Positions 17,601 to 27,465 of a DNA stretch of 64,000 nt are shown piece after piece. The notes beneath the pieces were generated by a model. The model saw only the letters and a list, made by a program, of their open reading frames with translations, was not told where the DNA came from and did no database searches. The position numbers and the translations under genes were made by a program. The stretch's first letter is position 1. Every line of letters starts with the position of its first letter. Source of the stretch: Lacticaseibacillus nasuensis JCM 17158 (GTDB lineage: Bacteria > Bacillota > Bacilli > Lactobacillales > Lactobacillaceae); NCBI RefSeq assembly GCF_001434705.1, contig NZ_AZDJ01000003.1, positions 62,001-126,000 of the forward strand, given 5' to 3'.

Positions 17601-18989
17601 TTACTTGCCGAGGCAAAACTGACTGAATAACTGGGTAATTAACTCGTCCGGGGCGGCGTCGCCGGTGATTTCACCGAGCTGGTCCCAAGCGGCGGTCATA
17701 TCGATCTGCACGAGGTCGATGGGCATCCCCGCGTGGATACCGTCGATGACGCTGTGCAAACTGGTTTGCGCTTGCCGCAGCAAATCGGCTTGGCGGGCGT
17801 TGGCCACCATCACCTGGGTTTGACTGTTGGTGACACCGGTGTTGAATAGTTGCGCAATTCGTGAAGCTAACGGCGCTAAGCCGACGCTGCTCGTGGCGGT
17901 GGTTTCTAGCCACTCCGCCTGTGGCACCAACTGGGCCAGCTCGGTGCGGTCGAGTTGAGCCGGCAGATCTTGCTTATTCAACACGACGATCCGCCGCTTC
18001 GTTTGCGTCAACGCAATCAATTCGCGGTCGTCTGCCGTCAGCGGTTGGCTGGCGTCGAGCACCAGTAGCACCAAGTCGGCGGCGGTTAGCGCCTGTTTGG
18101 ACCGAGCCACGCCAATTTTTTCCACCTTGTCGGCGGTGTCTCGAATGCCGGCGGTGTCGACCAGCTTTAGCGGCACCCCTTGGACATTCACGTATTCCTC
18201 GAGCACGTCGCGCGTGGTCCCGGCAACATCGGTGACGATGGCCTTGTCCTCATGTAACAGGCGATTGAGAATCGACGACTTGCCGACATTCGGCCGGCCG
18301 ATGATGGCCGTGGCGAGGCCTTCCCGAAGCACCTTGCCGGTCGTTGCCGTCGCCAGCAAGGCGTCCACTCGGGTCAACACCGCCTGCGCTTTGGCCAACA
18401 TCAGCTTGGTAGTGAGCTCGTCGGTATCGTACTCCGGGTAGTCGATGTTCACCTCGACTTGCGCCAACACCTCCAGGATGTCTTGGCGCAAGGTGGTAAT
18501 CAGCTTGCGCAAGTCGCCATCCAGCGTGTTTTCGGCCACCTGCATCGCCCGGTCGGTTTTGGCGCGGATGATGTCCATCACGGATTCGGCCTGGGTCAAG
18601 TCGATACGCCCGTTCAAAAACGCGCGCTTGGTGAATTCTCCGGGCTCGGCCAGTCGCGCCCCGGCCTGCAAAACGATTTGCAAAATTCGGTTGGTGGCGA
18701 CGATGCCGCCGTGACAATTGATCTCGATGACGTCTTCGCGGGTAAAGGTCTTCGGCGCCCGCATCACGCTGACCATCACCTCGTCGACGACTTGCCGATT
18801 GGCCGGGTCAATGATGTGCCCGTAATGAATCGTGTGGCTGGCGACTTGCGTTAAGTCGGCACCGCGAAACACAGCGTTAGCGGTGGCCACAGCCGTCGCC
18901 CCAGACAGGCGCACAATGGCGATGGCCCCTTCGCCAGGTGGGGTGGAAATCGCGGCGATGGTTTCAGCTGCAGTAACGGTTTCAGGCAT
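17601..18989 (-). CDS. mnmE: tRNA modification GTPase MnmE
   Basis: MnmE (TrmE) is the GTPase partner of MnmG in wobble-uridine modification. The 462 residues show the N-terminal folate-binding domain ([14 protein letters not shown]), the helical domain, an inserted G domain with [21 protein letters not shown] and NKQD, and the invariant C-terminal CLGK. AAGGAGG precedes the ATG. A terminator lies upstream between it and jag, so mnmE-mnmG probably form a separate unit, although a promoter is not obvious. Confidence 0.97.
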   Translation of the reverse strand: MPETVTAAETIAAISTPPGEGAIAIVRLSGATAVATANAVFRGADLTQVASHTIHYGHIIDPANRQVVDEVMVSVMRAPKTFTREDVIEINCHGGIVATNRILQIVLQAGARLAEPGEFTKRAFLNGRIDLTQAESVMDIIRAKTDRAMQVAENTLDGDLRKLITTLRQDILEVLAQVEVNIDYPEYDTDELTTKLMLAKAQAVLTRVDALLATATTGKVLREGLATAIIGRPNVGKSSILNRLLHEDKAIVTDVAGTTRDVLEEYVNVQGVPLKLVDTAGIRDTADKVEKIGVARSKQALTAADLVLLVLDASQPLTADDRELIALTQTKRRIVVLNKQDLPAQLDRTELAQLVPQAEWLETTATSSVGLAPLASRIAQLFNTGVTNSQTQVMVANARQADLLRQAQTSLHSVIDGIHAGMPIDLVQIDMTAAWDQLGEITGDAAPDELITQLFSQFCLGK

Positions 18990-19029
18990 GAGTTCCTCCT
19001 TGGGGCGGCGAGAGCCGCGGCCTAATCAA

Positions 19030-19086
19030 CAAAAAAAGCGCACCATCCACTTCGCCCCTGTATGGGCTGAAATGGACAAAGCACTT
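19030..19086 (-). terminator. Terminator of the rnpA-yidC-jag unit
   Basis: On the minus strand a long imperfect stem (CCATTTC/GAAGTGG and GCCC/GGGC, closed by GTGC/GCGC pairs) is followed by a run of seven T. It ends leftward transcription after jag. Confidence 0.75.
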
Positions 19087-19141
19087 TGACTACTTCATCG
19101 GGATTTAACTGAGGCCATCTTACTAAAAGTAGCTGGCCATG

Positions 19142-19864
19142 TCAAAAGTTGTGGTGTGGTCGCGGCGTCACCACGACGTACCGGCGGGGATCGGTGCCTT
19201 CGGAGTGCGTCTGCACATAGGCGCTGTCTGCCAGCGCGGCATGAATCGCCTTGCGCTCAAACGATGGCATCGGGTCGAGGTATACGCTGCGTCCTGAGGC
19301 CAACACTTCGCGGGCGGAGCGCTCGGCCAGCCGCGTCACGGCAGCTTCTCGGCGTTCACGATAGTCCCCAACGTTGAGCATGATCGTCCACTTGCTGCGA
19401 CCATAATGATTGAACTCGGTTTGCGCCAGAAATTGAATCGCGTTGATGATCTTGCCGTGCTTGCCGATGAGAAACGCTTCGTTCTCGGTAGCAAGCTGGA
19501 ACCAGACCTGATCGCGCCGCTTCTCGTTGGTGATTACGGTTGGCACCCCCAGCGCGGCGGTGATGTCTTCTAAATAACTTTGCACCATCGCGATGCCGGT
19601 TTTGTCATCCCGCTTTGGCCCGTCTTCGCGAGCCGGCAGGTGTGGATGCGGCAGGTGCACCCGACTTTCCTTGGCCGGTGGAGCCGGCGTGGGGTCGGGT
19701 TCGACGACTTGCAGGTTGACAATGGCCGCCTTGCGCCCAATGCCCAGCAGGCCTTTTTTGCCTTCTTGAATCACGTCGACCGTCACGGCCGACCGGGCGA
19801 CACCGAGCGAGGCTAACCCGGCATCGATGGCTTTTTGAATCGTGGCCCCTTGAAAGGTTGGCAT
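19142..19864 (-). CDS. jag: RNA-binding protein Jag/KhpB
   Basis: The 240-residue protein has the Jag N-terminal domain (KGLLGIGRKAAIV), a proline-rich linker, a KH-type domain with GKHGKIINAIQFL, and a C-terminal R3H domain ending in PRRYVVVTPRP. KhpB pairs with KhpA in a cytoplasmic RNA chaperone that influences cell division and cell-wall synthesis in firmicutes. It lies directly behind yidC in the conserved origin operon; AGGAGGAG precedes its ATG. Confidence 0.95.
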   Translation of the reverse strand: MPTFQGATIQKAIDAGLASLGVARSAVTVDVIQEGKKGLLGIGRKAAIVNLQVVEPDPTPAPPAKESRVHLPHPHLPAREDGPKRDDKTGIAMVQSYLEDITAALGVPTVITNEKRRDQVWFQLATENEAFLIGKHGKIINAIQFLAQTEFNHYGRSKWTIMLNVGDYRERREAAVTRLAERSAREVLASGRSVYLDPMPSFERKAIHAALADSAYVQTHSEGTDPRRYVVVTPRPHHNF

Positions 19865-19876
19865 ACTCGGCTCCTC

Positions 19877-20710
19877 CTACTTCTTCAACGCCCGCTTATA
19901 GGCCTTGCGTAAAGCTTTTTGCCGCGCTTTTTCGGCCGCGGCCTTGGCGTCGCGCTCCCGCTTGAGCTTGAATGGGTTCTGGATCAAGAAGGTCTGGGCC
20001 AGGGAAAAGGCGTTGGTGACCACCCAGTAAATCGAAATCGCGCTGGGCATCGTGAAGGCGATGGCTAAAATCATGATTGGCGATACCGCCACCATGATCC
20101 AACTCGTCGCCGTGCGTTGCGGCTGCGCCAACGTCGAGGTCAAGGTCGTCAACGCGGTGAAAATCGCCGCGAGAATCGGCAGGATGAACAGCGGGTCAGG
20201 CTTGGCCAGGTTCATCCATAAAAACGTCCCTTGCTTCAACGCGTCCGTGCGGGCAATCGCCTGGTACAAGGCGAACAGGAACGGCATCTGGACCAACAGC
20301 GGCAGGCACCCCATCAATGGGTTGATGCCGTTATCGGCGTACAGCTTCTGCGTTGCCTCTTGCAGCTTCCGTTGCGTCTCCGTGTCCTTGCTGCTGTATT
20401 GCTTTTGCAGCTCCTTGAGCTGTGGGGCTAGTTCCTGCTGCTTGCCCATGCTCTTGATCTGCATGTAGCTTAGCGGGAAGATGACGACTCGGATCAGCAG
20501 CGTGAAGACGATGATGCCGACGCCGGGGTTGCCCCCGAACAACTTGGCAAGCCACAAGATGAACAGCGCGGCGTTATAAATGACGTAGCGGTCCCACCAG
20601 TTCGTGCTACTTTGCGTCACGGTACTGGTCCCACAGGCGGCCAACAACAACATCATGGTGATGAGGCCACCGCCGAGCAAGATACGTTTCGTTCGTTTAC
20701 TCAAAATCAT
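19877..20710 (-). CDS. yidC: Membrane protein insertase YidC (lipoprotein form)
   Basis: YidC/SpoIIIJ inserts proteins into the cytoplasmic membrane with or without SecYEG. The 277-residue protein starts with a lipoprotein signal ending LLLAAC, then has about five transmembrane helices with the conserved hydrophilic groove arginine segment (TLLIRVVIFPLSYMQI) and a basic C-terminal tail rich in Lys/Arg that binds ribosomes. The start is uncertain: ATG 20710 is only one base after AAGGGG-A, while TTG at 20704 has better spacing (about seven to nine), so the real protein may be two residues shorter. Confidence 0.94.
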   Translation of the reverse strand: MILSKRTKRILLGGGLITMMLLLAACGTSTVTQSSTNWWDRYVIYNAALFILWLAKLFGGNPGVGIIVFTLLIRVVIFPLSYMQIKSMGKQQELAPQLKELQKQYSSKDTETQRKLQEATQKLYADNGINPLMGCLPLLVQMPFLFALYQAIARTDALKQGTFLWMNLAKPDPLFILPILAAIFTALTTLTSTLAQPQRTATSWIMVAVSPIMILAIAFTMPSAISIYWVVTNAFSLAQTFLIQNPFKLKRERDAKAAAEKARQKALRKAYKRALKK

Positions 20711-20718
20711 TCCCCTTA

Positions 20719-21075
20719 TCAGACTTCTTCGATGTGATCTTGCAATAACCCCGCCAGGTGCAAGGCGTGGCGCAAGTTGCGGCGGGTGCCGGCCATATCT
20801 AACCGACTGGCCCCCTTGCGCGCAATCACGAGAAAATCGGCGTGCGGATTCAATTCTGGCTTAGCCTCGAGCAACGTTTGGCGAATGTAGCGCTTGATCT
20901 GGTTACGCATCACCGCGGTGTGGCCGATTTTCTTGCCGACCGAAATGCCGACGCGAAAATGCGGCTGCTCTCGCTGCAGGTAATAAATCACGAAGTTCCG
21001 GTTCGCCACGGACTGGCCGTGATCAAAAACTGCTTGGAACTCGGCTTCTTTTTTGATTCGGTAAGATTTTCGCAC
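20719..21075 (-). CDS. rnpA: Ribonuclease P protein component
   Basis: RnpA is the protein subunit of RNase P, which trims the 5' leader of pre-tRNAs. The 118-residue basic protein has the standard N terminus ([16 protein letters not shown]), the [12 protein letters not shown] segment and the RNR-type motif RNQIKRYIR. It starts at GTG 21075 with GAGGGAG upstream. A terminator lies between it and rpmH, so unlike in many firmicutes the two genes are partly uncoupled. Confidence 0.96.
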   Translation of the reverse strand: MRKSYRIKKEAEFQAVFDHGQSVANRNFVIYYLQREQPHFRVGISVGKKIGHTAVMRNQIKRYIRQTLLEAKPELNPHADFLVIARKGASRLDMAGTRRNLRHALHLAGLLQDHIEEV

Positions 21076-21179
21076 GCAAACTCCCTCACAATCTGAGTTT
21101 TAGTATACAAGAAACACCGGCCAGACGCGAGGGGGCGACACCACTTTATAGGTAGAAACGACGCGTGGTCTTGATTTGC

Positions 21180-21207
21180 AAAAAAAAACCACTGACGCGG
21201 TCAGTGG
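21180..21207 (-). terminator. rpmH terminator
   Basis: CCACTGAC-CGC-GTCAGTGG on the minus strand followed by a run of nine T, directly after the rpmH stop. Confidence 0.9.
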
Positions 21208-21211
21208 GTAA

Positions 21212-21352
21212 TTAGGCGGATAAGACTTTGCGGCCCTTAGCACGGCGACGTGCTAAAACTTTACGGCCGTTCTTAGTGCTCATGCGCTTCATGAAGCCGT
21301 GTACGCGTTCGCGATGGCGCTTCTTTGGTTGGAAAGTACGCTTGGTAGTCAT
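21212..21352 (-). CDS. rpmH: 50S ribosomal protein L34
   Basis: The 46-residue, very basic protein is L34 of the large ribosomal subunit: it begins [20 protein letters not shown], continues with [19 protein letters not shown] and ends in Ala. AGGAGGTG precedes the ATG. Its position divergent from dnaA across the origin is the classic arrangement. Confidence 0.98.
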   Translation of the reverse strand: MTTKRTFQPKKRHRERVHGFMKRMSTKNGRKVLARRRAKGRKVLSA

Positions 21353-21479
21353 AACGACACCTCCTATGACTTAGTCTATTTATGAATCGCTGCTTTCACT
21401 TATCAAACATCTTCCCATTATACGGACGACCCGGGCTAGCGTCAAGCGGTTTTCATAATTTCTCCCGGCAGCCGAGGCC

Positions 21480-21810
21480 GATAGCTGTGCGTCATTGGGG
21501 ATGAGCTGTGGATAACCTGTGCACAGTACCCCTTTGAATCCAGGGGTTTTTCCGCGCTATCCTCAAGTTATCCGGAAATCCCCAAGGCCGGAATAACTTA
21601 TCCACAGTCCGTGAATCGCTTGTGGCTAACTCGTGAAACATGCATAGTAATAGGCTTCCCGTTTCACACCCGCGTGTGGATAACTGGTGGAAAACCCGCT
21701 AGCCCGCGGTTTTCTCCCCGGCCATGTGAACAAGTTTTCCCCCGGGTCGTGGACAGCCGCTTTTTTTGGTCCCCAAGGTGTGGAAAACTGCTGAAGCTGT
21801 GGAAAACTCT
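21480..21810. other. oriC part 1: DnaA-box cluster upstream of dnaA
   Basis: The rpmH-dnaA gap (21353-21887) holds several DnaA boxes: TGTGGATAA at 21507-21515 and 21675-21683, TTATCCACA at 21598-21606, a TTATCCGGA variant at 21568, and TGTGGAAAA variants at 21779-21787 and 21798-21806. This is the upstream (incA/B-like) half of a bipartite origin and probably also the site of dnaA autoregulation. I see no other gene in the gap. Confidence 0.85.
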
Positions 21811-21887
21811 TGGTCAAAATGCTAAACTTAACTTCGTTCTCGCCTGCATGGCGTGACAGTTTTTTTCTGGGAAGCGGAGGAGTTAAC

Positions 21888-23231
21888 GTGACGAACATCG
21901 ACGATTTGTGGGCTTTTATCCAGGACAAGTTCCACGAAACCCTGACGGATGTCAGCTATAACACCTGGATTGCGGCGGCCAAACCCATTAGCCTGACCGC
22001 CACGACATTAACCATCGGCGTGCCCAGTCCGCTGCACCTCGAATACTGGAATTCTAAACTGGTAACCAAGGTGGTGGCCTGGTCCTACGAATTCGCCAAC
22101 CTCGAGATTACGCCGAAGGTCCAACAAATCGGTGCGGCCGATCCGGCCCCTGACGCTGAAGCGGGCCCCCGCCCTACTGCGCCGGTACCCACCTTTAAAG
22201 AGAAAACCCACCTCAACAGTCGCTACACCTTTGACACCTTCGTCACTGGGAAAGGCAATCAAATGGCCCATGCGGCGGCGTTAGTCGTCTCCGAAGAGCC
22301 CGGCGTGCTGTACAATCCGCTATTTCTTTATGGCGGCGTGGGTCTCGGCAAAACCCACCTGATGCAAGCCATCGGCCACCAGTTGCTGGCCTACAACCCG
22401 AGTGCCAACGTCAAGTACGTCACCAGCGAAGCCTTCACCAATGATTTCATCAACTCGATTCAAACCAAAACGGCGGAGCAATTTCGGCAAGAGTACCGCA
22501 ACGTGGACTTACTGCTTGTCGACGACATCCAGTTCCTCGCCGACAAGGAAAGCACGCAAGAAGAGTTCTTCCATACCTTCAACGCCTTATATGAAGAGAA
22601 GAAACAAATTGTGCTCACTTCCGATCGCCTCCCCAACGAGATTCCCAAGCTACAAGAGCGCTTGGTGTCACGCTTTAAATGGGGCCTGTCCGTCGACATC
22701 ACCCCGCCGGATCTCGAAACGCGCATTGCGATTTTGCGCAACAAGGCCGACGCCGAACAACTCTCGATTCCAGACGACACTTTGTCTTACATCGCGGGCC
22801 AAATCGATAGTAACGTCCGCGAACTGGAAGGCGCGCTTGTGCGCGTGCAGGCTTTCTCCACCACCAAGCGCACCGACATCACCACTAGCCTGGCCGCCGA
22901 TGCGCTGAAGGGCCTGAAGCTCGACAGCCACGACGCCACCTTGTCAATCGGCGAGATTCAAGCCGTCGTCGCGAAGTATTACCAAATCAGCGTCAGCGAT
23001 TTGAAAGGGAAAAAGCGCGTGAAGCAAATCGTTGTGCCCCGGCAGATTGCCATGTACCTGGCCCGGGAAATGACCGACAGCTCGTTGCCGAAGATTGGGC
23101 AGGCGTTTGGCGGCAAGGATCACACGACCGTCATTCACGCGCACGAAAAAATCGCCAGCGACTTGGATCACGATGATGCGCTCAAGGCCGCTGTCGTCGA
23201 GTTGAAAAACCGGCTGCAAAATCGCGGCTAA
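21888..23231 (+). CDS. dnaA: Chromosomal replication initiator DnaA
   Basis: DnaA binds DnaA boxes, opens the origin and loads the helicase. The 447-residue protein has the N-terminal interaction domain I, a short linker, the AAA+ domain with Walker [11 protein letters not shown] and Walker B LLVDDIQF, and the C-terminal DNA-binding domain with [17 protein letters not shown]. The frame is open further upstream, but GTG 21888, six bases after GGAGGAG, gives the normal N terminus. Boxes on both sides suggest autorepression. Confidence 0.98.
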   Translation: MTNIDDLWAFIQDKFHETLTDVSYNTWIAAAKPISLTATTLTIGVPSPLHLEYWNSKLVTKVVAWSYEFANLEITPKVQQIGAADPAPDAEAGPRPTAPVPTFKEKTHLNSRYTFDTFVTGKGNQMAHAAALVVSEEPGVLYNPLFLYGGVGLGKTHLMQAIGHQLLAYNPSANVKYVTSEAFTNDFINSIQTKTAEQFRQEYRNVDLLLVDDIQFLADKESTQEEFFHTFNALYEEKKQIVLTSDRLPNEIPKLQERLVSRFKWGLSVDITPPDLETRIAILRNKADAEQLSIPDDTLSYIAGQIDSNVRELEGALVRVQAFSTTKRTDITTSLAADALKGLKLDSHDATLSIGEIQAVVAKYYQISVSDLKGKKRVKQIVVPRQIAMYLAREMTDSSLPKIGQAFGGKDHTTVIHAHEKIASDLDHDDALKAAVVELKNRLQNRG

Positions 23232-23380
23232 CGCGTTGTGAATAACTCGCAAAATCCGGCGGCAGTTATCCCACTGCTTATCCACAGGTGGATAACTTAA
23301 CTTGCCGCTGTTTCACTGGTTTTCCACAGAATTCCCAGGCCCTACTACTACGACTCTTAAAAGCTTAAAATATATAATAG
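23232..23380. other. oriC part 2: DnaA boxes, DnaA-trio and unwinding region
   Basis: Between dnaA and dnaN lie TGTGAATAA (23237), TTATCCCAC (23266), TTATCCACA (23278), GGTGGATAA (23287) and TTTTCCACA (23320). After a short GC-rich spacer comes CCTACTACTACGACT (23341-23355), a DnaA-trio-like tract (3'-GAT repeats on the lower strand), then the AT-rich stretch 23356-23380. This matches the basal unwinding module described in Bacillus subtilis. A TATAAT at 23373-23378 may double as the dnaN -10. Confidence 0.85.
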
Positions 23381-23432
23381 CGGCGCAAAGCGACCGACTA
23401 TCAATCACGTGTGCGTTCACTGGAGGTGCAGC

Positions 23433-24572
23433 ATGAAATTCACGATTACTCGCAATACATTCATCAAGGCCCTAAATGACGTTTCTCGCGCCATTTCAAC
23501 GAAAACCACCATTCCAATTCTCACCGGATTACGGCTGGTGCTGACCGAATCGGCACTGGTGCTGACTGGCAGCGATGCGGATATCTCCATCGAAGTCCGG
23601 ATCGATGCCAATAGTGAAACCAACGATCTGCAAATCGAATCGACGGGGAGCATCGTGTTGCCTGCGCGAATCTTTACCGAAGTCGTCAAGCGGTTGCCTG
23701 ATGCGCGGATGACGCTGGACGTTCAGGAGAACTTCCAAACCGTGTTGACCTCAGGTTCGGCTGAATTCACGATTAATGGCCTCGACGCCAACAACTATCC
23801 GCGTCTACCGGAAATCGGGGCCGATCAGGCCATGACCGTGCCGGCTGATGTGTTGCAACAGCTTATCAACCAAACCGTCATCGCGGTATCCAACCAAGAG
23901 TCCCGGCCGATTCTGACCGGGGTGCACCTGACGATTGGTAATGGCCAACTCGTCGCAGTCGCCACCGATTCGCACCGCTTGGCCCAGCGCACCTTGGAGC
24001 TGGCCGCAGCGGCAGATGCCGACTACGACGTCATCATTCCCGGCAAGAGCTTGGCCGAGTTGAGCCACACGCTCTCGCCCGACGTCGACAACGTTGAGAT
24101 TCGCTTCACCGACAATCAGGTGTTATTCATCGCGGGCGACTTGTCATTTTATTCTCGGCTGTTGGAAGGCAACTATCCTGATACGACGCGCTTGATTCCA
24201 ACGAGCAGCACGACGACGATTCGCTTCGATGCCCCGGCGTTACTCGCAGCGATTCAGCGCGCGAGCTTGATGAGTCACCAAAGCACCAACAACGTCGTGC
24301 GCCTGAGCTTGGACACCGCCGCCCAAACCGCAACGATTTTCGGGAACTCTCCAGACGTTGGGAACGTTGAAGAAGCGCTGCAGTTTAACGACCTCACCGG
24401 CGATAACTTGGACATTTCGTTCAATCCAGACTACATGAAGGATGCCTTGCAAAGCCTTGGCCAAACCGAAGTTGAGGTTGCCTTCACCGCCCCGCTTCGA
24501 CCGTTTACTCTGGTCCCATCAGCAGATCAAGCGCATTTCATCCAGCTGATCACCCCAGTGAGAACGTTCTAG
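23433..24572 (+). CDS. dnaN: DNA polymerase III beta subunit (sliding clamp)
   Basis: DnaN forms the ring-shaped clamp that holds the replicative polymerase on DNA. The 379 residues contain three similar clamp domains; typical segments are KTTIPILTGLRL near the N terminus, NQESRPILTGVHL at the second domain and the C-terminal FIQLITPVRTF. The ATG at 23433 has GGAGGTG six bases upstream. A terminator follows, so here dnaN is not co-transcribed with yaaA-recF. Confidence 0.98.
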   Translation: MKFTITRNTFIKALNDVSRAISTKTTIPILTGLRLVLTESALVLTGSDADISIEVRIDANSETNDLQIESTGSIVLPARIFTEVVKRLPDARMTLDVQENFQTVLTSGSAEFTINGLDANNYPRLPEIGADQAMTVPADVLQQLINQTVIAVSNQESRPILTGVHLTIGNGQLVAVATDSHRLAQRTLELAAAADADYDVIIPGKSLAELSHTLSPDVDNVEIRFTDNQVLFIAGDLSFYSRLLEGNYPDTTRLIPTSSTTTIRFDAPALLAAIQRASLMSHQSTNNVVRLSLDTAAQTATIFGNSPDVGNVEEALQFNDLTGDNLDISFNPDYMKDALQSLGQTEVEVAFTAPLRPFTLVPSADQAHFIQLITPVRTF

Positions 24573-24585
24573 GAACAATTGCGCA

Positions 24586-24613
24586 ACCGTCACGATGCCG
24601 TGGCGGTTTTTTT
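24586..24613 (+). terminator. dnaN terminator
   Basis: ACCGTCACG/CGTGGCGGT stem with ATGC loop followed by seven T. Confidence 0.8.
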
Positions 24614-24653
24614 ATGCTTCAAGGCGAAATCTCCTGAAAAAGGAGGAAGTGCC

Positions 24654-25889
24654 ATGCGCTGGTATTGGTGGCTGATTTTGGTGGTTTGGTGGTGGCCGGG
24701 GCAGGTCGTGCAGGCCGAGATTGAATTGGGACTGGACCCGACGAAAGATAGCCCGGTGGTGGTGGCGGTCCCGCCGCCGGTGGTTGGAGCCAAGATCGGT
24801 GACAGGATTCAGTTGCCGTTTCTGGTCGAGCAGTGGGACAGATCTAGACCGGTTCTACTTTCGGAGTTACCATCCAAACAACCTCGTGTGACCGGAACGA
24901 TTCAACGGGAGAATGGCACAGAGCTGTTTATTCCTAGAACGGTTTGGGGTAATGCGGGGGTAGACTTGAACGTGAGCGAGTTGCCCCTGGTGGTGAAGAC
25001 AACCTTTCTTTTCTCTGAGACCGTGCAATACAGTGTGACCACTAAGATTGTCGCGTATCCCACTAATCTACAATCGATTGAACTGAATCCGGCGCAAGTC
25101 GACTTGTCGGCACCTGAAGGATTTACCTTAACGAACACCTCTCCCGAAGTCCCTGGCGTGGAGTTGGTCAATGGGAGCTTGGGCCGGACTTTAAGGACAG
25201 TCGTCGATTTTTTTAATTCGGGTGACTCCGACCCGAAAGACCCTCTTGATTTATTACATCCAGACCAACACATTAACGTCAACCAATTACCTCCCGTTAC
25301 CGCCACGCCAGGCCAATCTGTGACACTTGCCCCTTACCGGCACCGGCCAGCTGCCCCGGGGGTAACGGTGAGGACTCTGGCCTCAATCGCCGGGAAAGAC
25401 GTTATCGGTGAGGTGAACCAGCCAGAGGTGACGATTACAGCGCCATCTGTTCCGGGTGTTTATGACTATACACTGAAGCTGGAATATGAAAACGCATCGA
25501 CGAAGAACTCGGCAACGTTTGTTAGTGGTAAAGGCATCCTTACGGTTAACGCGCTTGCGCCGCTAACCGCGCCGCTACTTTCCTGGTCAACACTCCCGTT
25601 ATCGACCTTGGCGACCACGGGTGCGAAGCTCCAGTTGCCGCCGGGCTGGCTACCCGTGGTGGCCCCAGGTGAGCAGCTGGTCATCACCGTGGGCGTGGTG
25701 AGCGGTCCGGCTGTGATGGTCGTCCAGCTGGTCAGTGGCGCCTTGATCATTCCCATGGGCACGACGCAGACGGTGACGGCGGCGCAGGCGACCAGTGGCG
25801 AGTGGCAGCTGAATATTTTACCGAATAATCGACTGGTTCCCGGCCTTTATCGTGGGGTATTGCAGGTTACCGTCATTCGTGGCCCGTAA
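24654..25889 (+). CDS. Secreted protein of unknown function inserted between dnaN and yaaA
   Basis: The 411-residue protein starts with a tryptophan-rich signal peptide (cleavage near VVQAE, about residue 22). The mature part is low in cysteine and rich in Val, Pro and Thr, consistent with beta-sandwich domains, with no sorting signal or membrane anchor. The last 30 residues (EWQLNILPN, then PGLYRGVLQVTVI) loosely recall the end of a WxL-type wall-binding domain, but this is weak. It has AGGAGG before the ATG and terminators on both sides, so it is an independent unit. Codon use is less GC-biased in the middle than in its neighbours, suggesting insertion. Confidence 0.75.
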   Translation: MRWYWWLILVVWWWPGQVVQAEIELGLDPTKDSPVVVAVPPPVVGAKIGDRIQLPFLVEQWDRSRPVLLSELPSKQPRVTGTIQRENGTELFIPRTVWGNAGVDLNVSELPLVVKTTFLFSETVQYSVTTKIVAYPTNLQSIELNPAQVDLSAPEGFTLTNTSPEVPGVELVNGSLGRTLRTVVDFFNSGDSDPKDPLDLLHPDQHINVNQLPPVTATPGQSVTLAPYRHRPAAPGVTVRTLASIAGKDVIGEVNQPEVTITAPSVPGVYDYTLKLEYENASTKNSATFVSGKGILTVNALAPLTAPLLSWSTLPLSTLATTGAKLQLPPGWLPVVAPGEQLVITVGVVSGPAVMVVQLVSGALIIPMGTTQTVTAAQATSGEWQLNILPNNRLVPGLYRGVLQVTVIRGP

Positions 25890-25927
25890 ACCGGAAAAAT
25901 GACCGAAAAAAACGACGCAATGAGATT

Positions 25928-25959
25928 AAACGGCGAAATCAGCTGATTTCGCCGTTTTT
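25928..25959 (+). terminator. Terminator after the secreted-protein gene
   Basis: A perfect palindromic stem, AAACGGCGAAATCAG with its complement, followed by TTTTT. Confidence 0.88.
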
Positions 25960-26029
25960 GAGTGTTTGCGATACAGGGGGGCGACTATGGCTTAAATCGG
26001 CTTAAAACGCGCATAAATGCGAAGCTAAA

Positions 26030-26058
26030 TTGTTTTCACTGGTCAAAACCGGTATAAT
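26030..26058 (+). promoter_or_regulatory. Promoter of yaaA-recF-gyrB
   Basis: -35 TTGTTT (26030-26035), 17-base spacer, -10 TATAAT (26053-26058). Confidence 0.75.
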
Positions 26059-26114
26059 AACGAGGTAATACATTCGCGGATTCTGCGCAACTGAGCGAGA
26101 AAGTAGAGGCAACC

Positions 26115-26333
26115 ATGGCGACGATCACACTAACCGATGACTACATCACGCTGGGCCAGGTACTCAAGGAAGTCGGCGCAATTGATTCCGGCGGTCAGGC
26201 CAAGTGGTACCTGGCTGATCACCCGGTGACCTTGAATGGCGAACTCGAGGCCCGGCGCGGCAAAAAATTACGCGCAGGCGACGCGGTGACGCTGGCTGAC
26301 GGCACCACCGTCACCATCGCCGCTCGCCAATGA
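26115..26333 (+). CDS. yaaA: S4-domain RNA-binding protein YaaA
   Basis: This 72-residue single-domain protein has the S4-type RNA-binding fold (ITLGQVLKEVGAIDSGGQAK, then VTLNGELEARRGKKL). It is the small S4 protein regularly found before recF (also called RlbA), thought to act near the ribosome. The stop overlaps the recF start (ATGA), which indicates translational coupling. GAGG precedes the ATG. Confidence 0.93.
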   Translation: MATITLTDDYITLGQVLKEVGAIDSGGQAKWYLADHPVTLNGELEARRGKKLRAGDAVTLADGTTVTIAARQ

Positions 26334-27445
26334 AGCTCACGCACCTCGCGCTGCGCAGTTATCGGAACTACGAGCAGGTTGCTGTCGATTTTTCCCCGCA
26401 CATCAACATCCTGATTGGTGAAAATGCGCAGGGTAAAACCAATCTGCTTGAGGCCATCTATGTCCTCGCCTTGGCGCGGTCGCATCGCACGAATAACGAC
26501 CGGGAGCTAATTCAGTTCGGCGCCGATTTTGCCCGCATCAGCGGGACGGTCACGCGCGCCAGCGGTGACAGCCTGTTGGAGCTAATCATCAGCACGCAAG
26601 GCAAGCGCGCGCGGGTCGATCGCCTCGAGCAGCCGAAGCTGTCGCAGTACCTTGGACGGCTCAACGTCGTGTTATTTGCCCCAGAGGATCTCGCCATCGT
26701 GAAGGGCAGCCCGGCAAATCGCCGGCGCTTCATCGACATGGAATTTGGCCAAATGAGCGCCAAGTACCTTTACAACCTGACGCAGTACCGCACGATGCTT
26801 CGCCAGCGCAACGCGTACTTGCGCCAGTTGAAGTTTCATCAGGCCAAAGACCGCGTGTTTCTCGACGTGCTGAGTGACCAGCTGGCCGCGTTTGGCGCCG
26901 AAATCGTCACTGCGCGCACTGCGCTGTTGGCGAAGATGGCGACGTATGCCTCGACGATTCACGGCGACATCACCAAGGACCGCGAAGCGCTGAGCTTCAG
27001 CTACCAAAGCCAGGTCCCGGAAGCCGCCCGTGGAGATACCGAGGCCGCATATGCGGCGCTTGGCGAGTTATTCGCCAGCCACCAGGCGCGCGAAATCGAG
27101 CAAGGGACGACCTTGGTCGGCCCGCACCGTGACGACGTGGTGTTTCTGGTCAATGGCAAAAACGTCGCCAACTTCGGCAGCCAAGGCCAGCAGCGCACCA
27201 CGGCGTTGGCGGTGAAGCTCGCCGAAATCGACTTGATGAAGGCACAAACCGGTGAATACCCGGTGTTGTTGCTAGATGACGTGCTGTCGGAACTCGACGA
27301 CGCGCGGCAAACGCATTTGCTCAAGGCGATTCAAAATAAAGTTCAAACCTTTCTGACAACCACCAGCCTGGACGGCATCGCCCAAGAGCTGATCGACTCG
27401 CCAGCGGTGTTCCGGGTTCAAGCCGGTGCACTGACCGCAGAATAA
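26330..27445 (+). CDS. recF: DNA replication and repair protein RecF
   Basis: RecF is an SMC-like ATPase that helps load RecA at single-stranded gaps. The 371 residues include [12 protein letters not shown] at the N terminus, Walker [14 protein letters not shown] near residue 30, and the C-terminal signature [13 protein letters not shown] and Walker [12 protein letters not shown]. There is no own ribosome binding site; the ATG overlaps the yaaA stop, so translation is coupled. Confidence 0.97.
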   Translation: MKLTHLALRSYRNYEQVAVDFSPHINILIGENAQGKTNLLEAIYVLALARSHRTNNDRELIQFGADFARISGTVTRASGDSLLELIISTQGKRARVDRLEQPKLSQYLGRLNVVLFAPEDLAIVKGSPANRRRFIDMEFGQMSAKYLYNLTQYRTMLRQRNAYLRQLKFHQAKDRVFLDVLSDQLAAFGAEIVTARTALLAKMATYASTIHGDITKDREALSFSYQSQVPEAARGDTEAAYAALGELFASHQAREIEQGTTLVGPHRDDVVFLVNGKNVANFGSQGQQRTTALAVKLAEIDLMKAQTGEYPVLLLDDVLSELDDARQTHLLKAIQNKVQTFLTTTSLDGIAQELIDSPAVFRVQAGALTAE

Positions 27446-27465
27446 GTGTTTATGAGGAGGCACCC

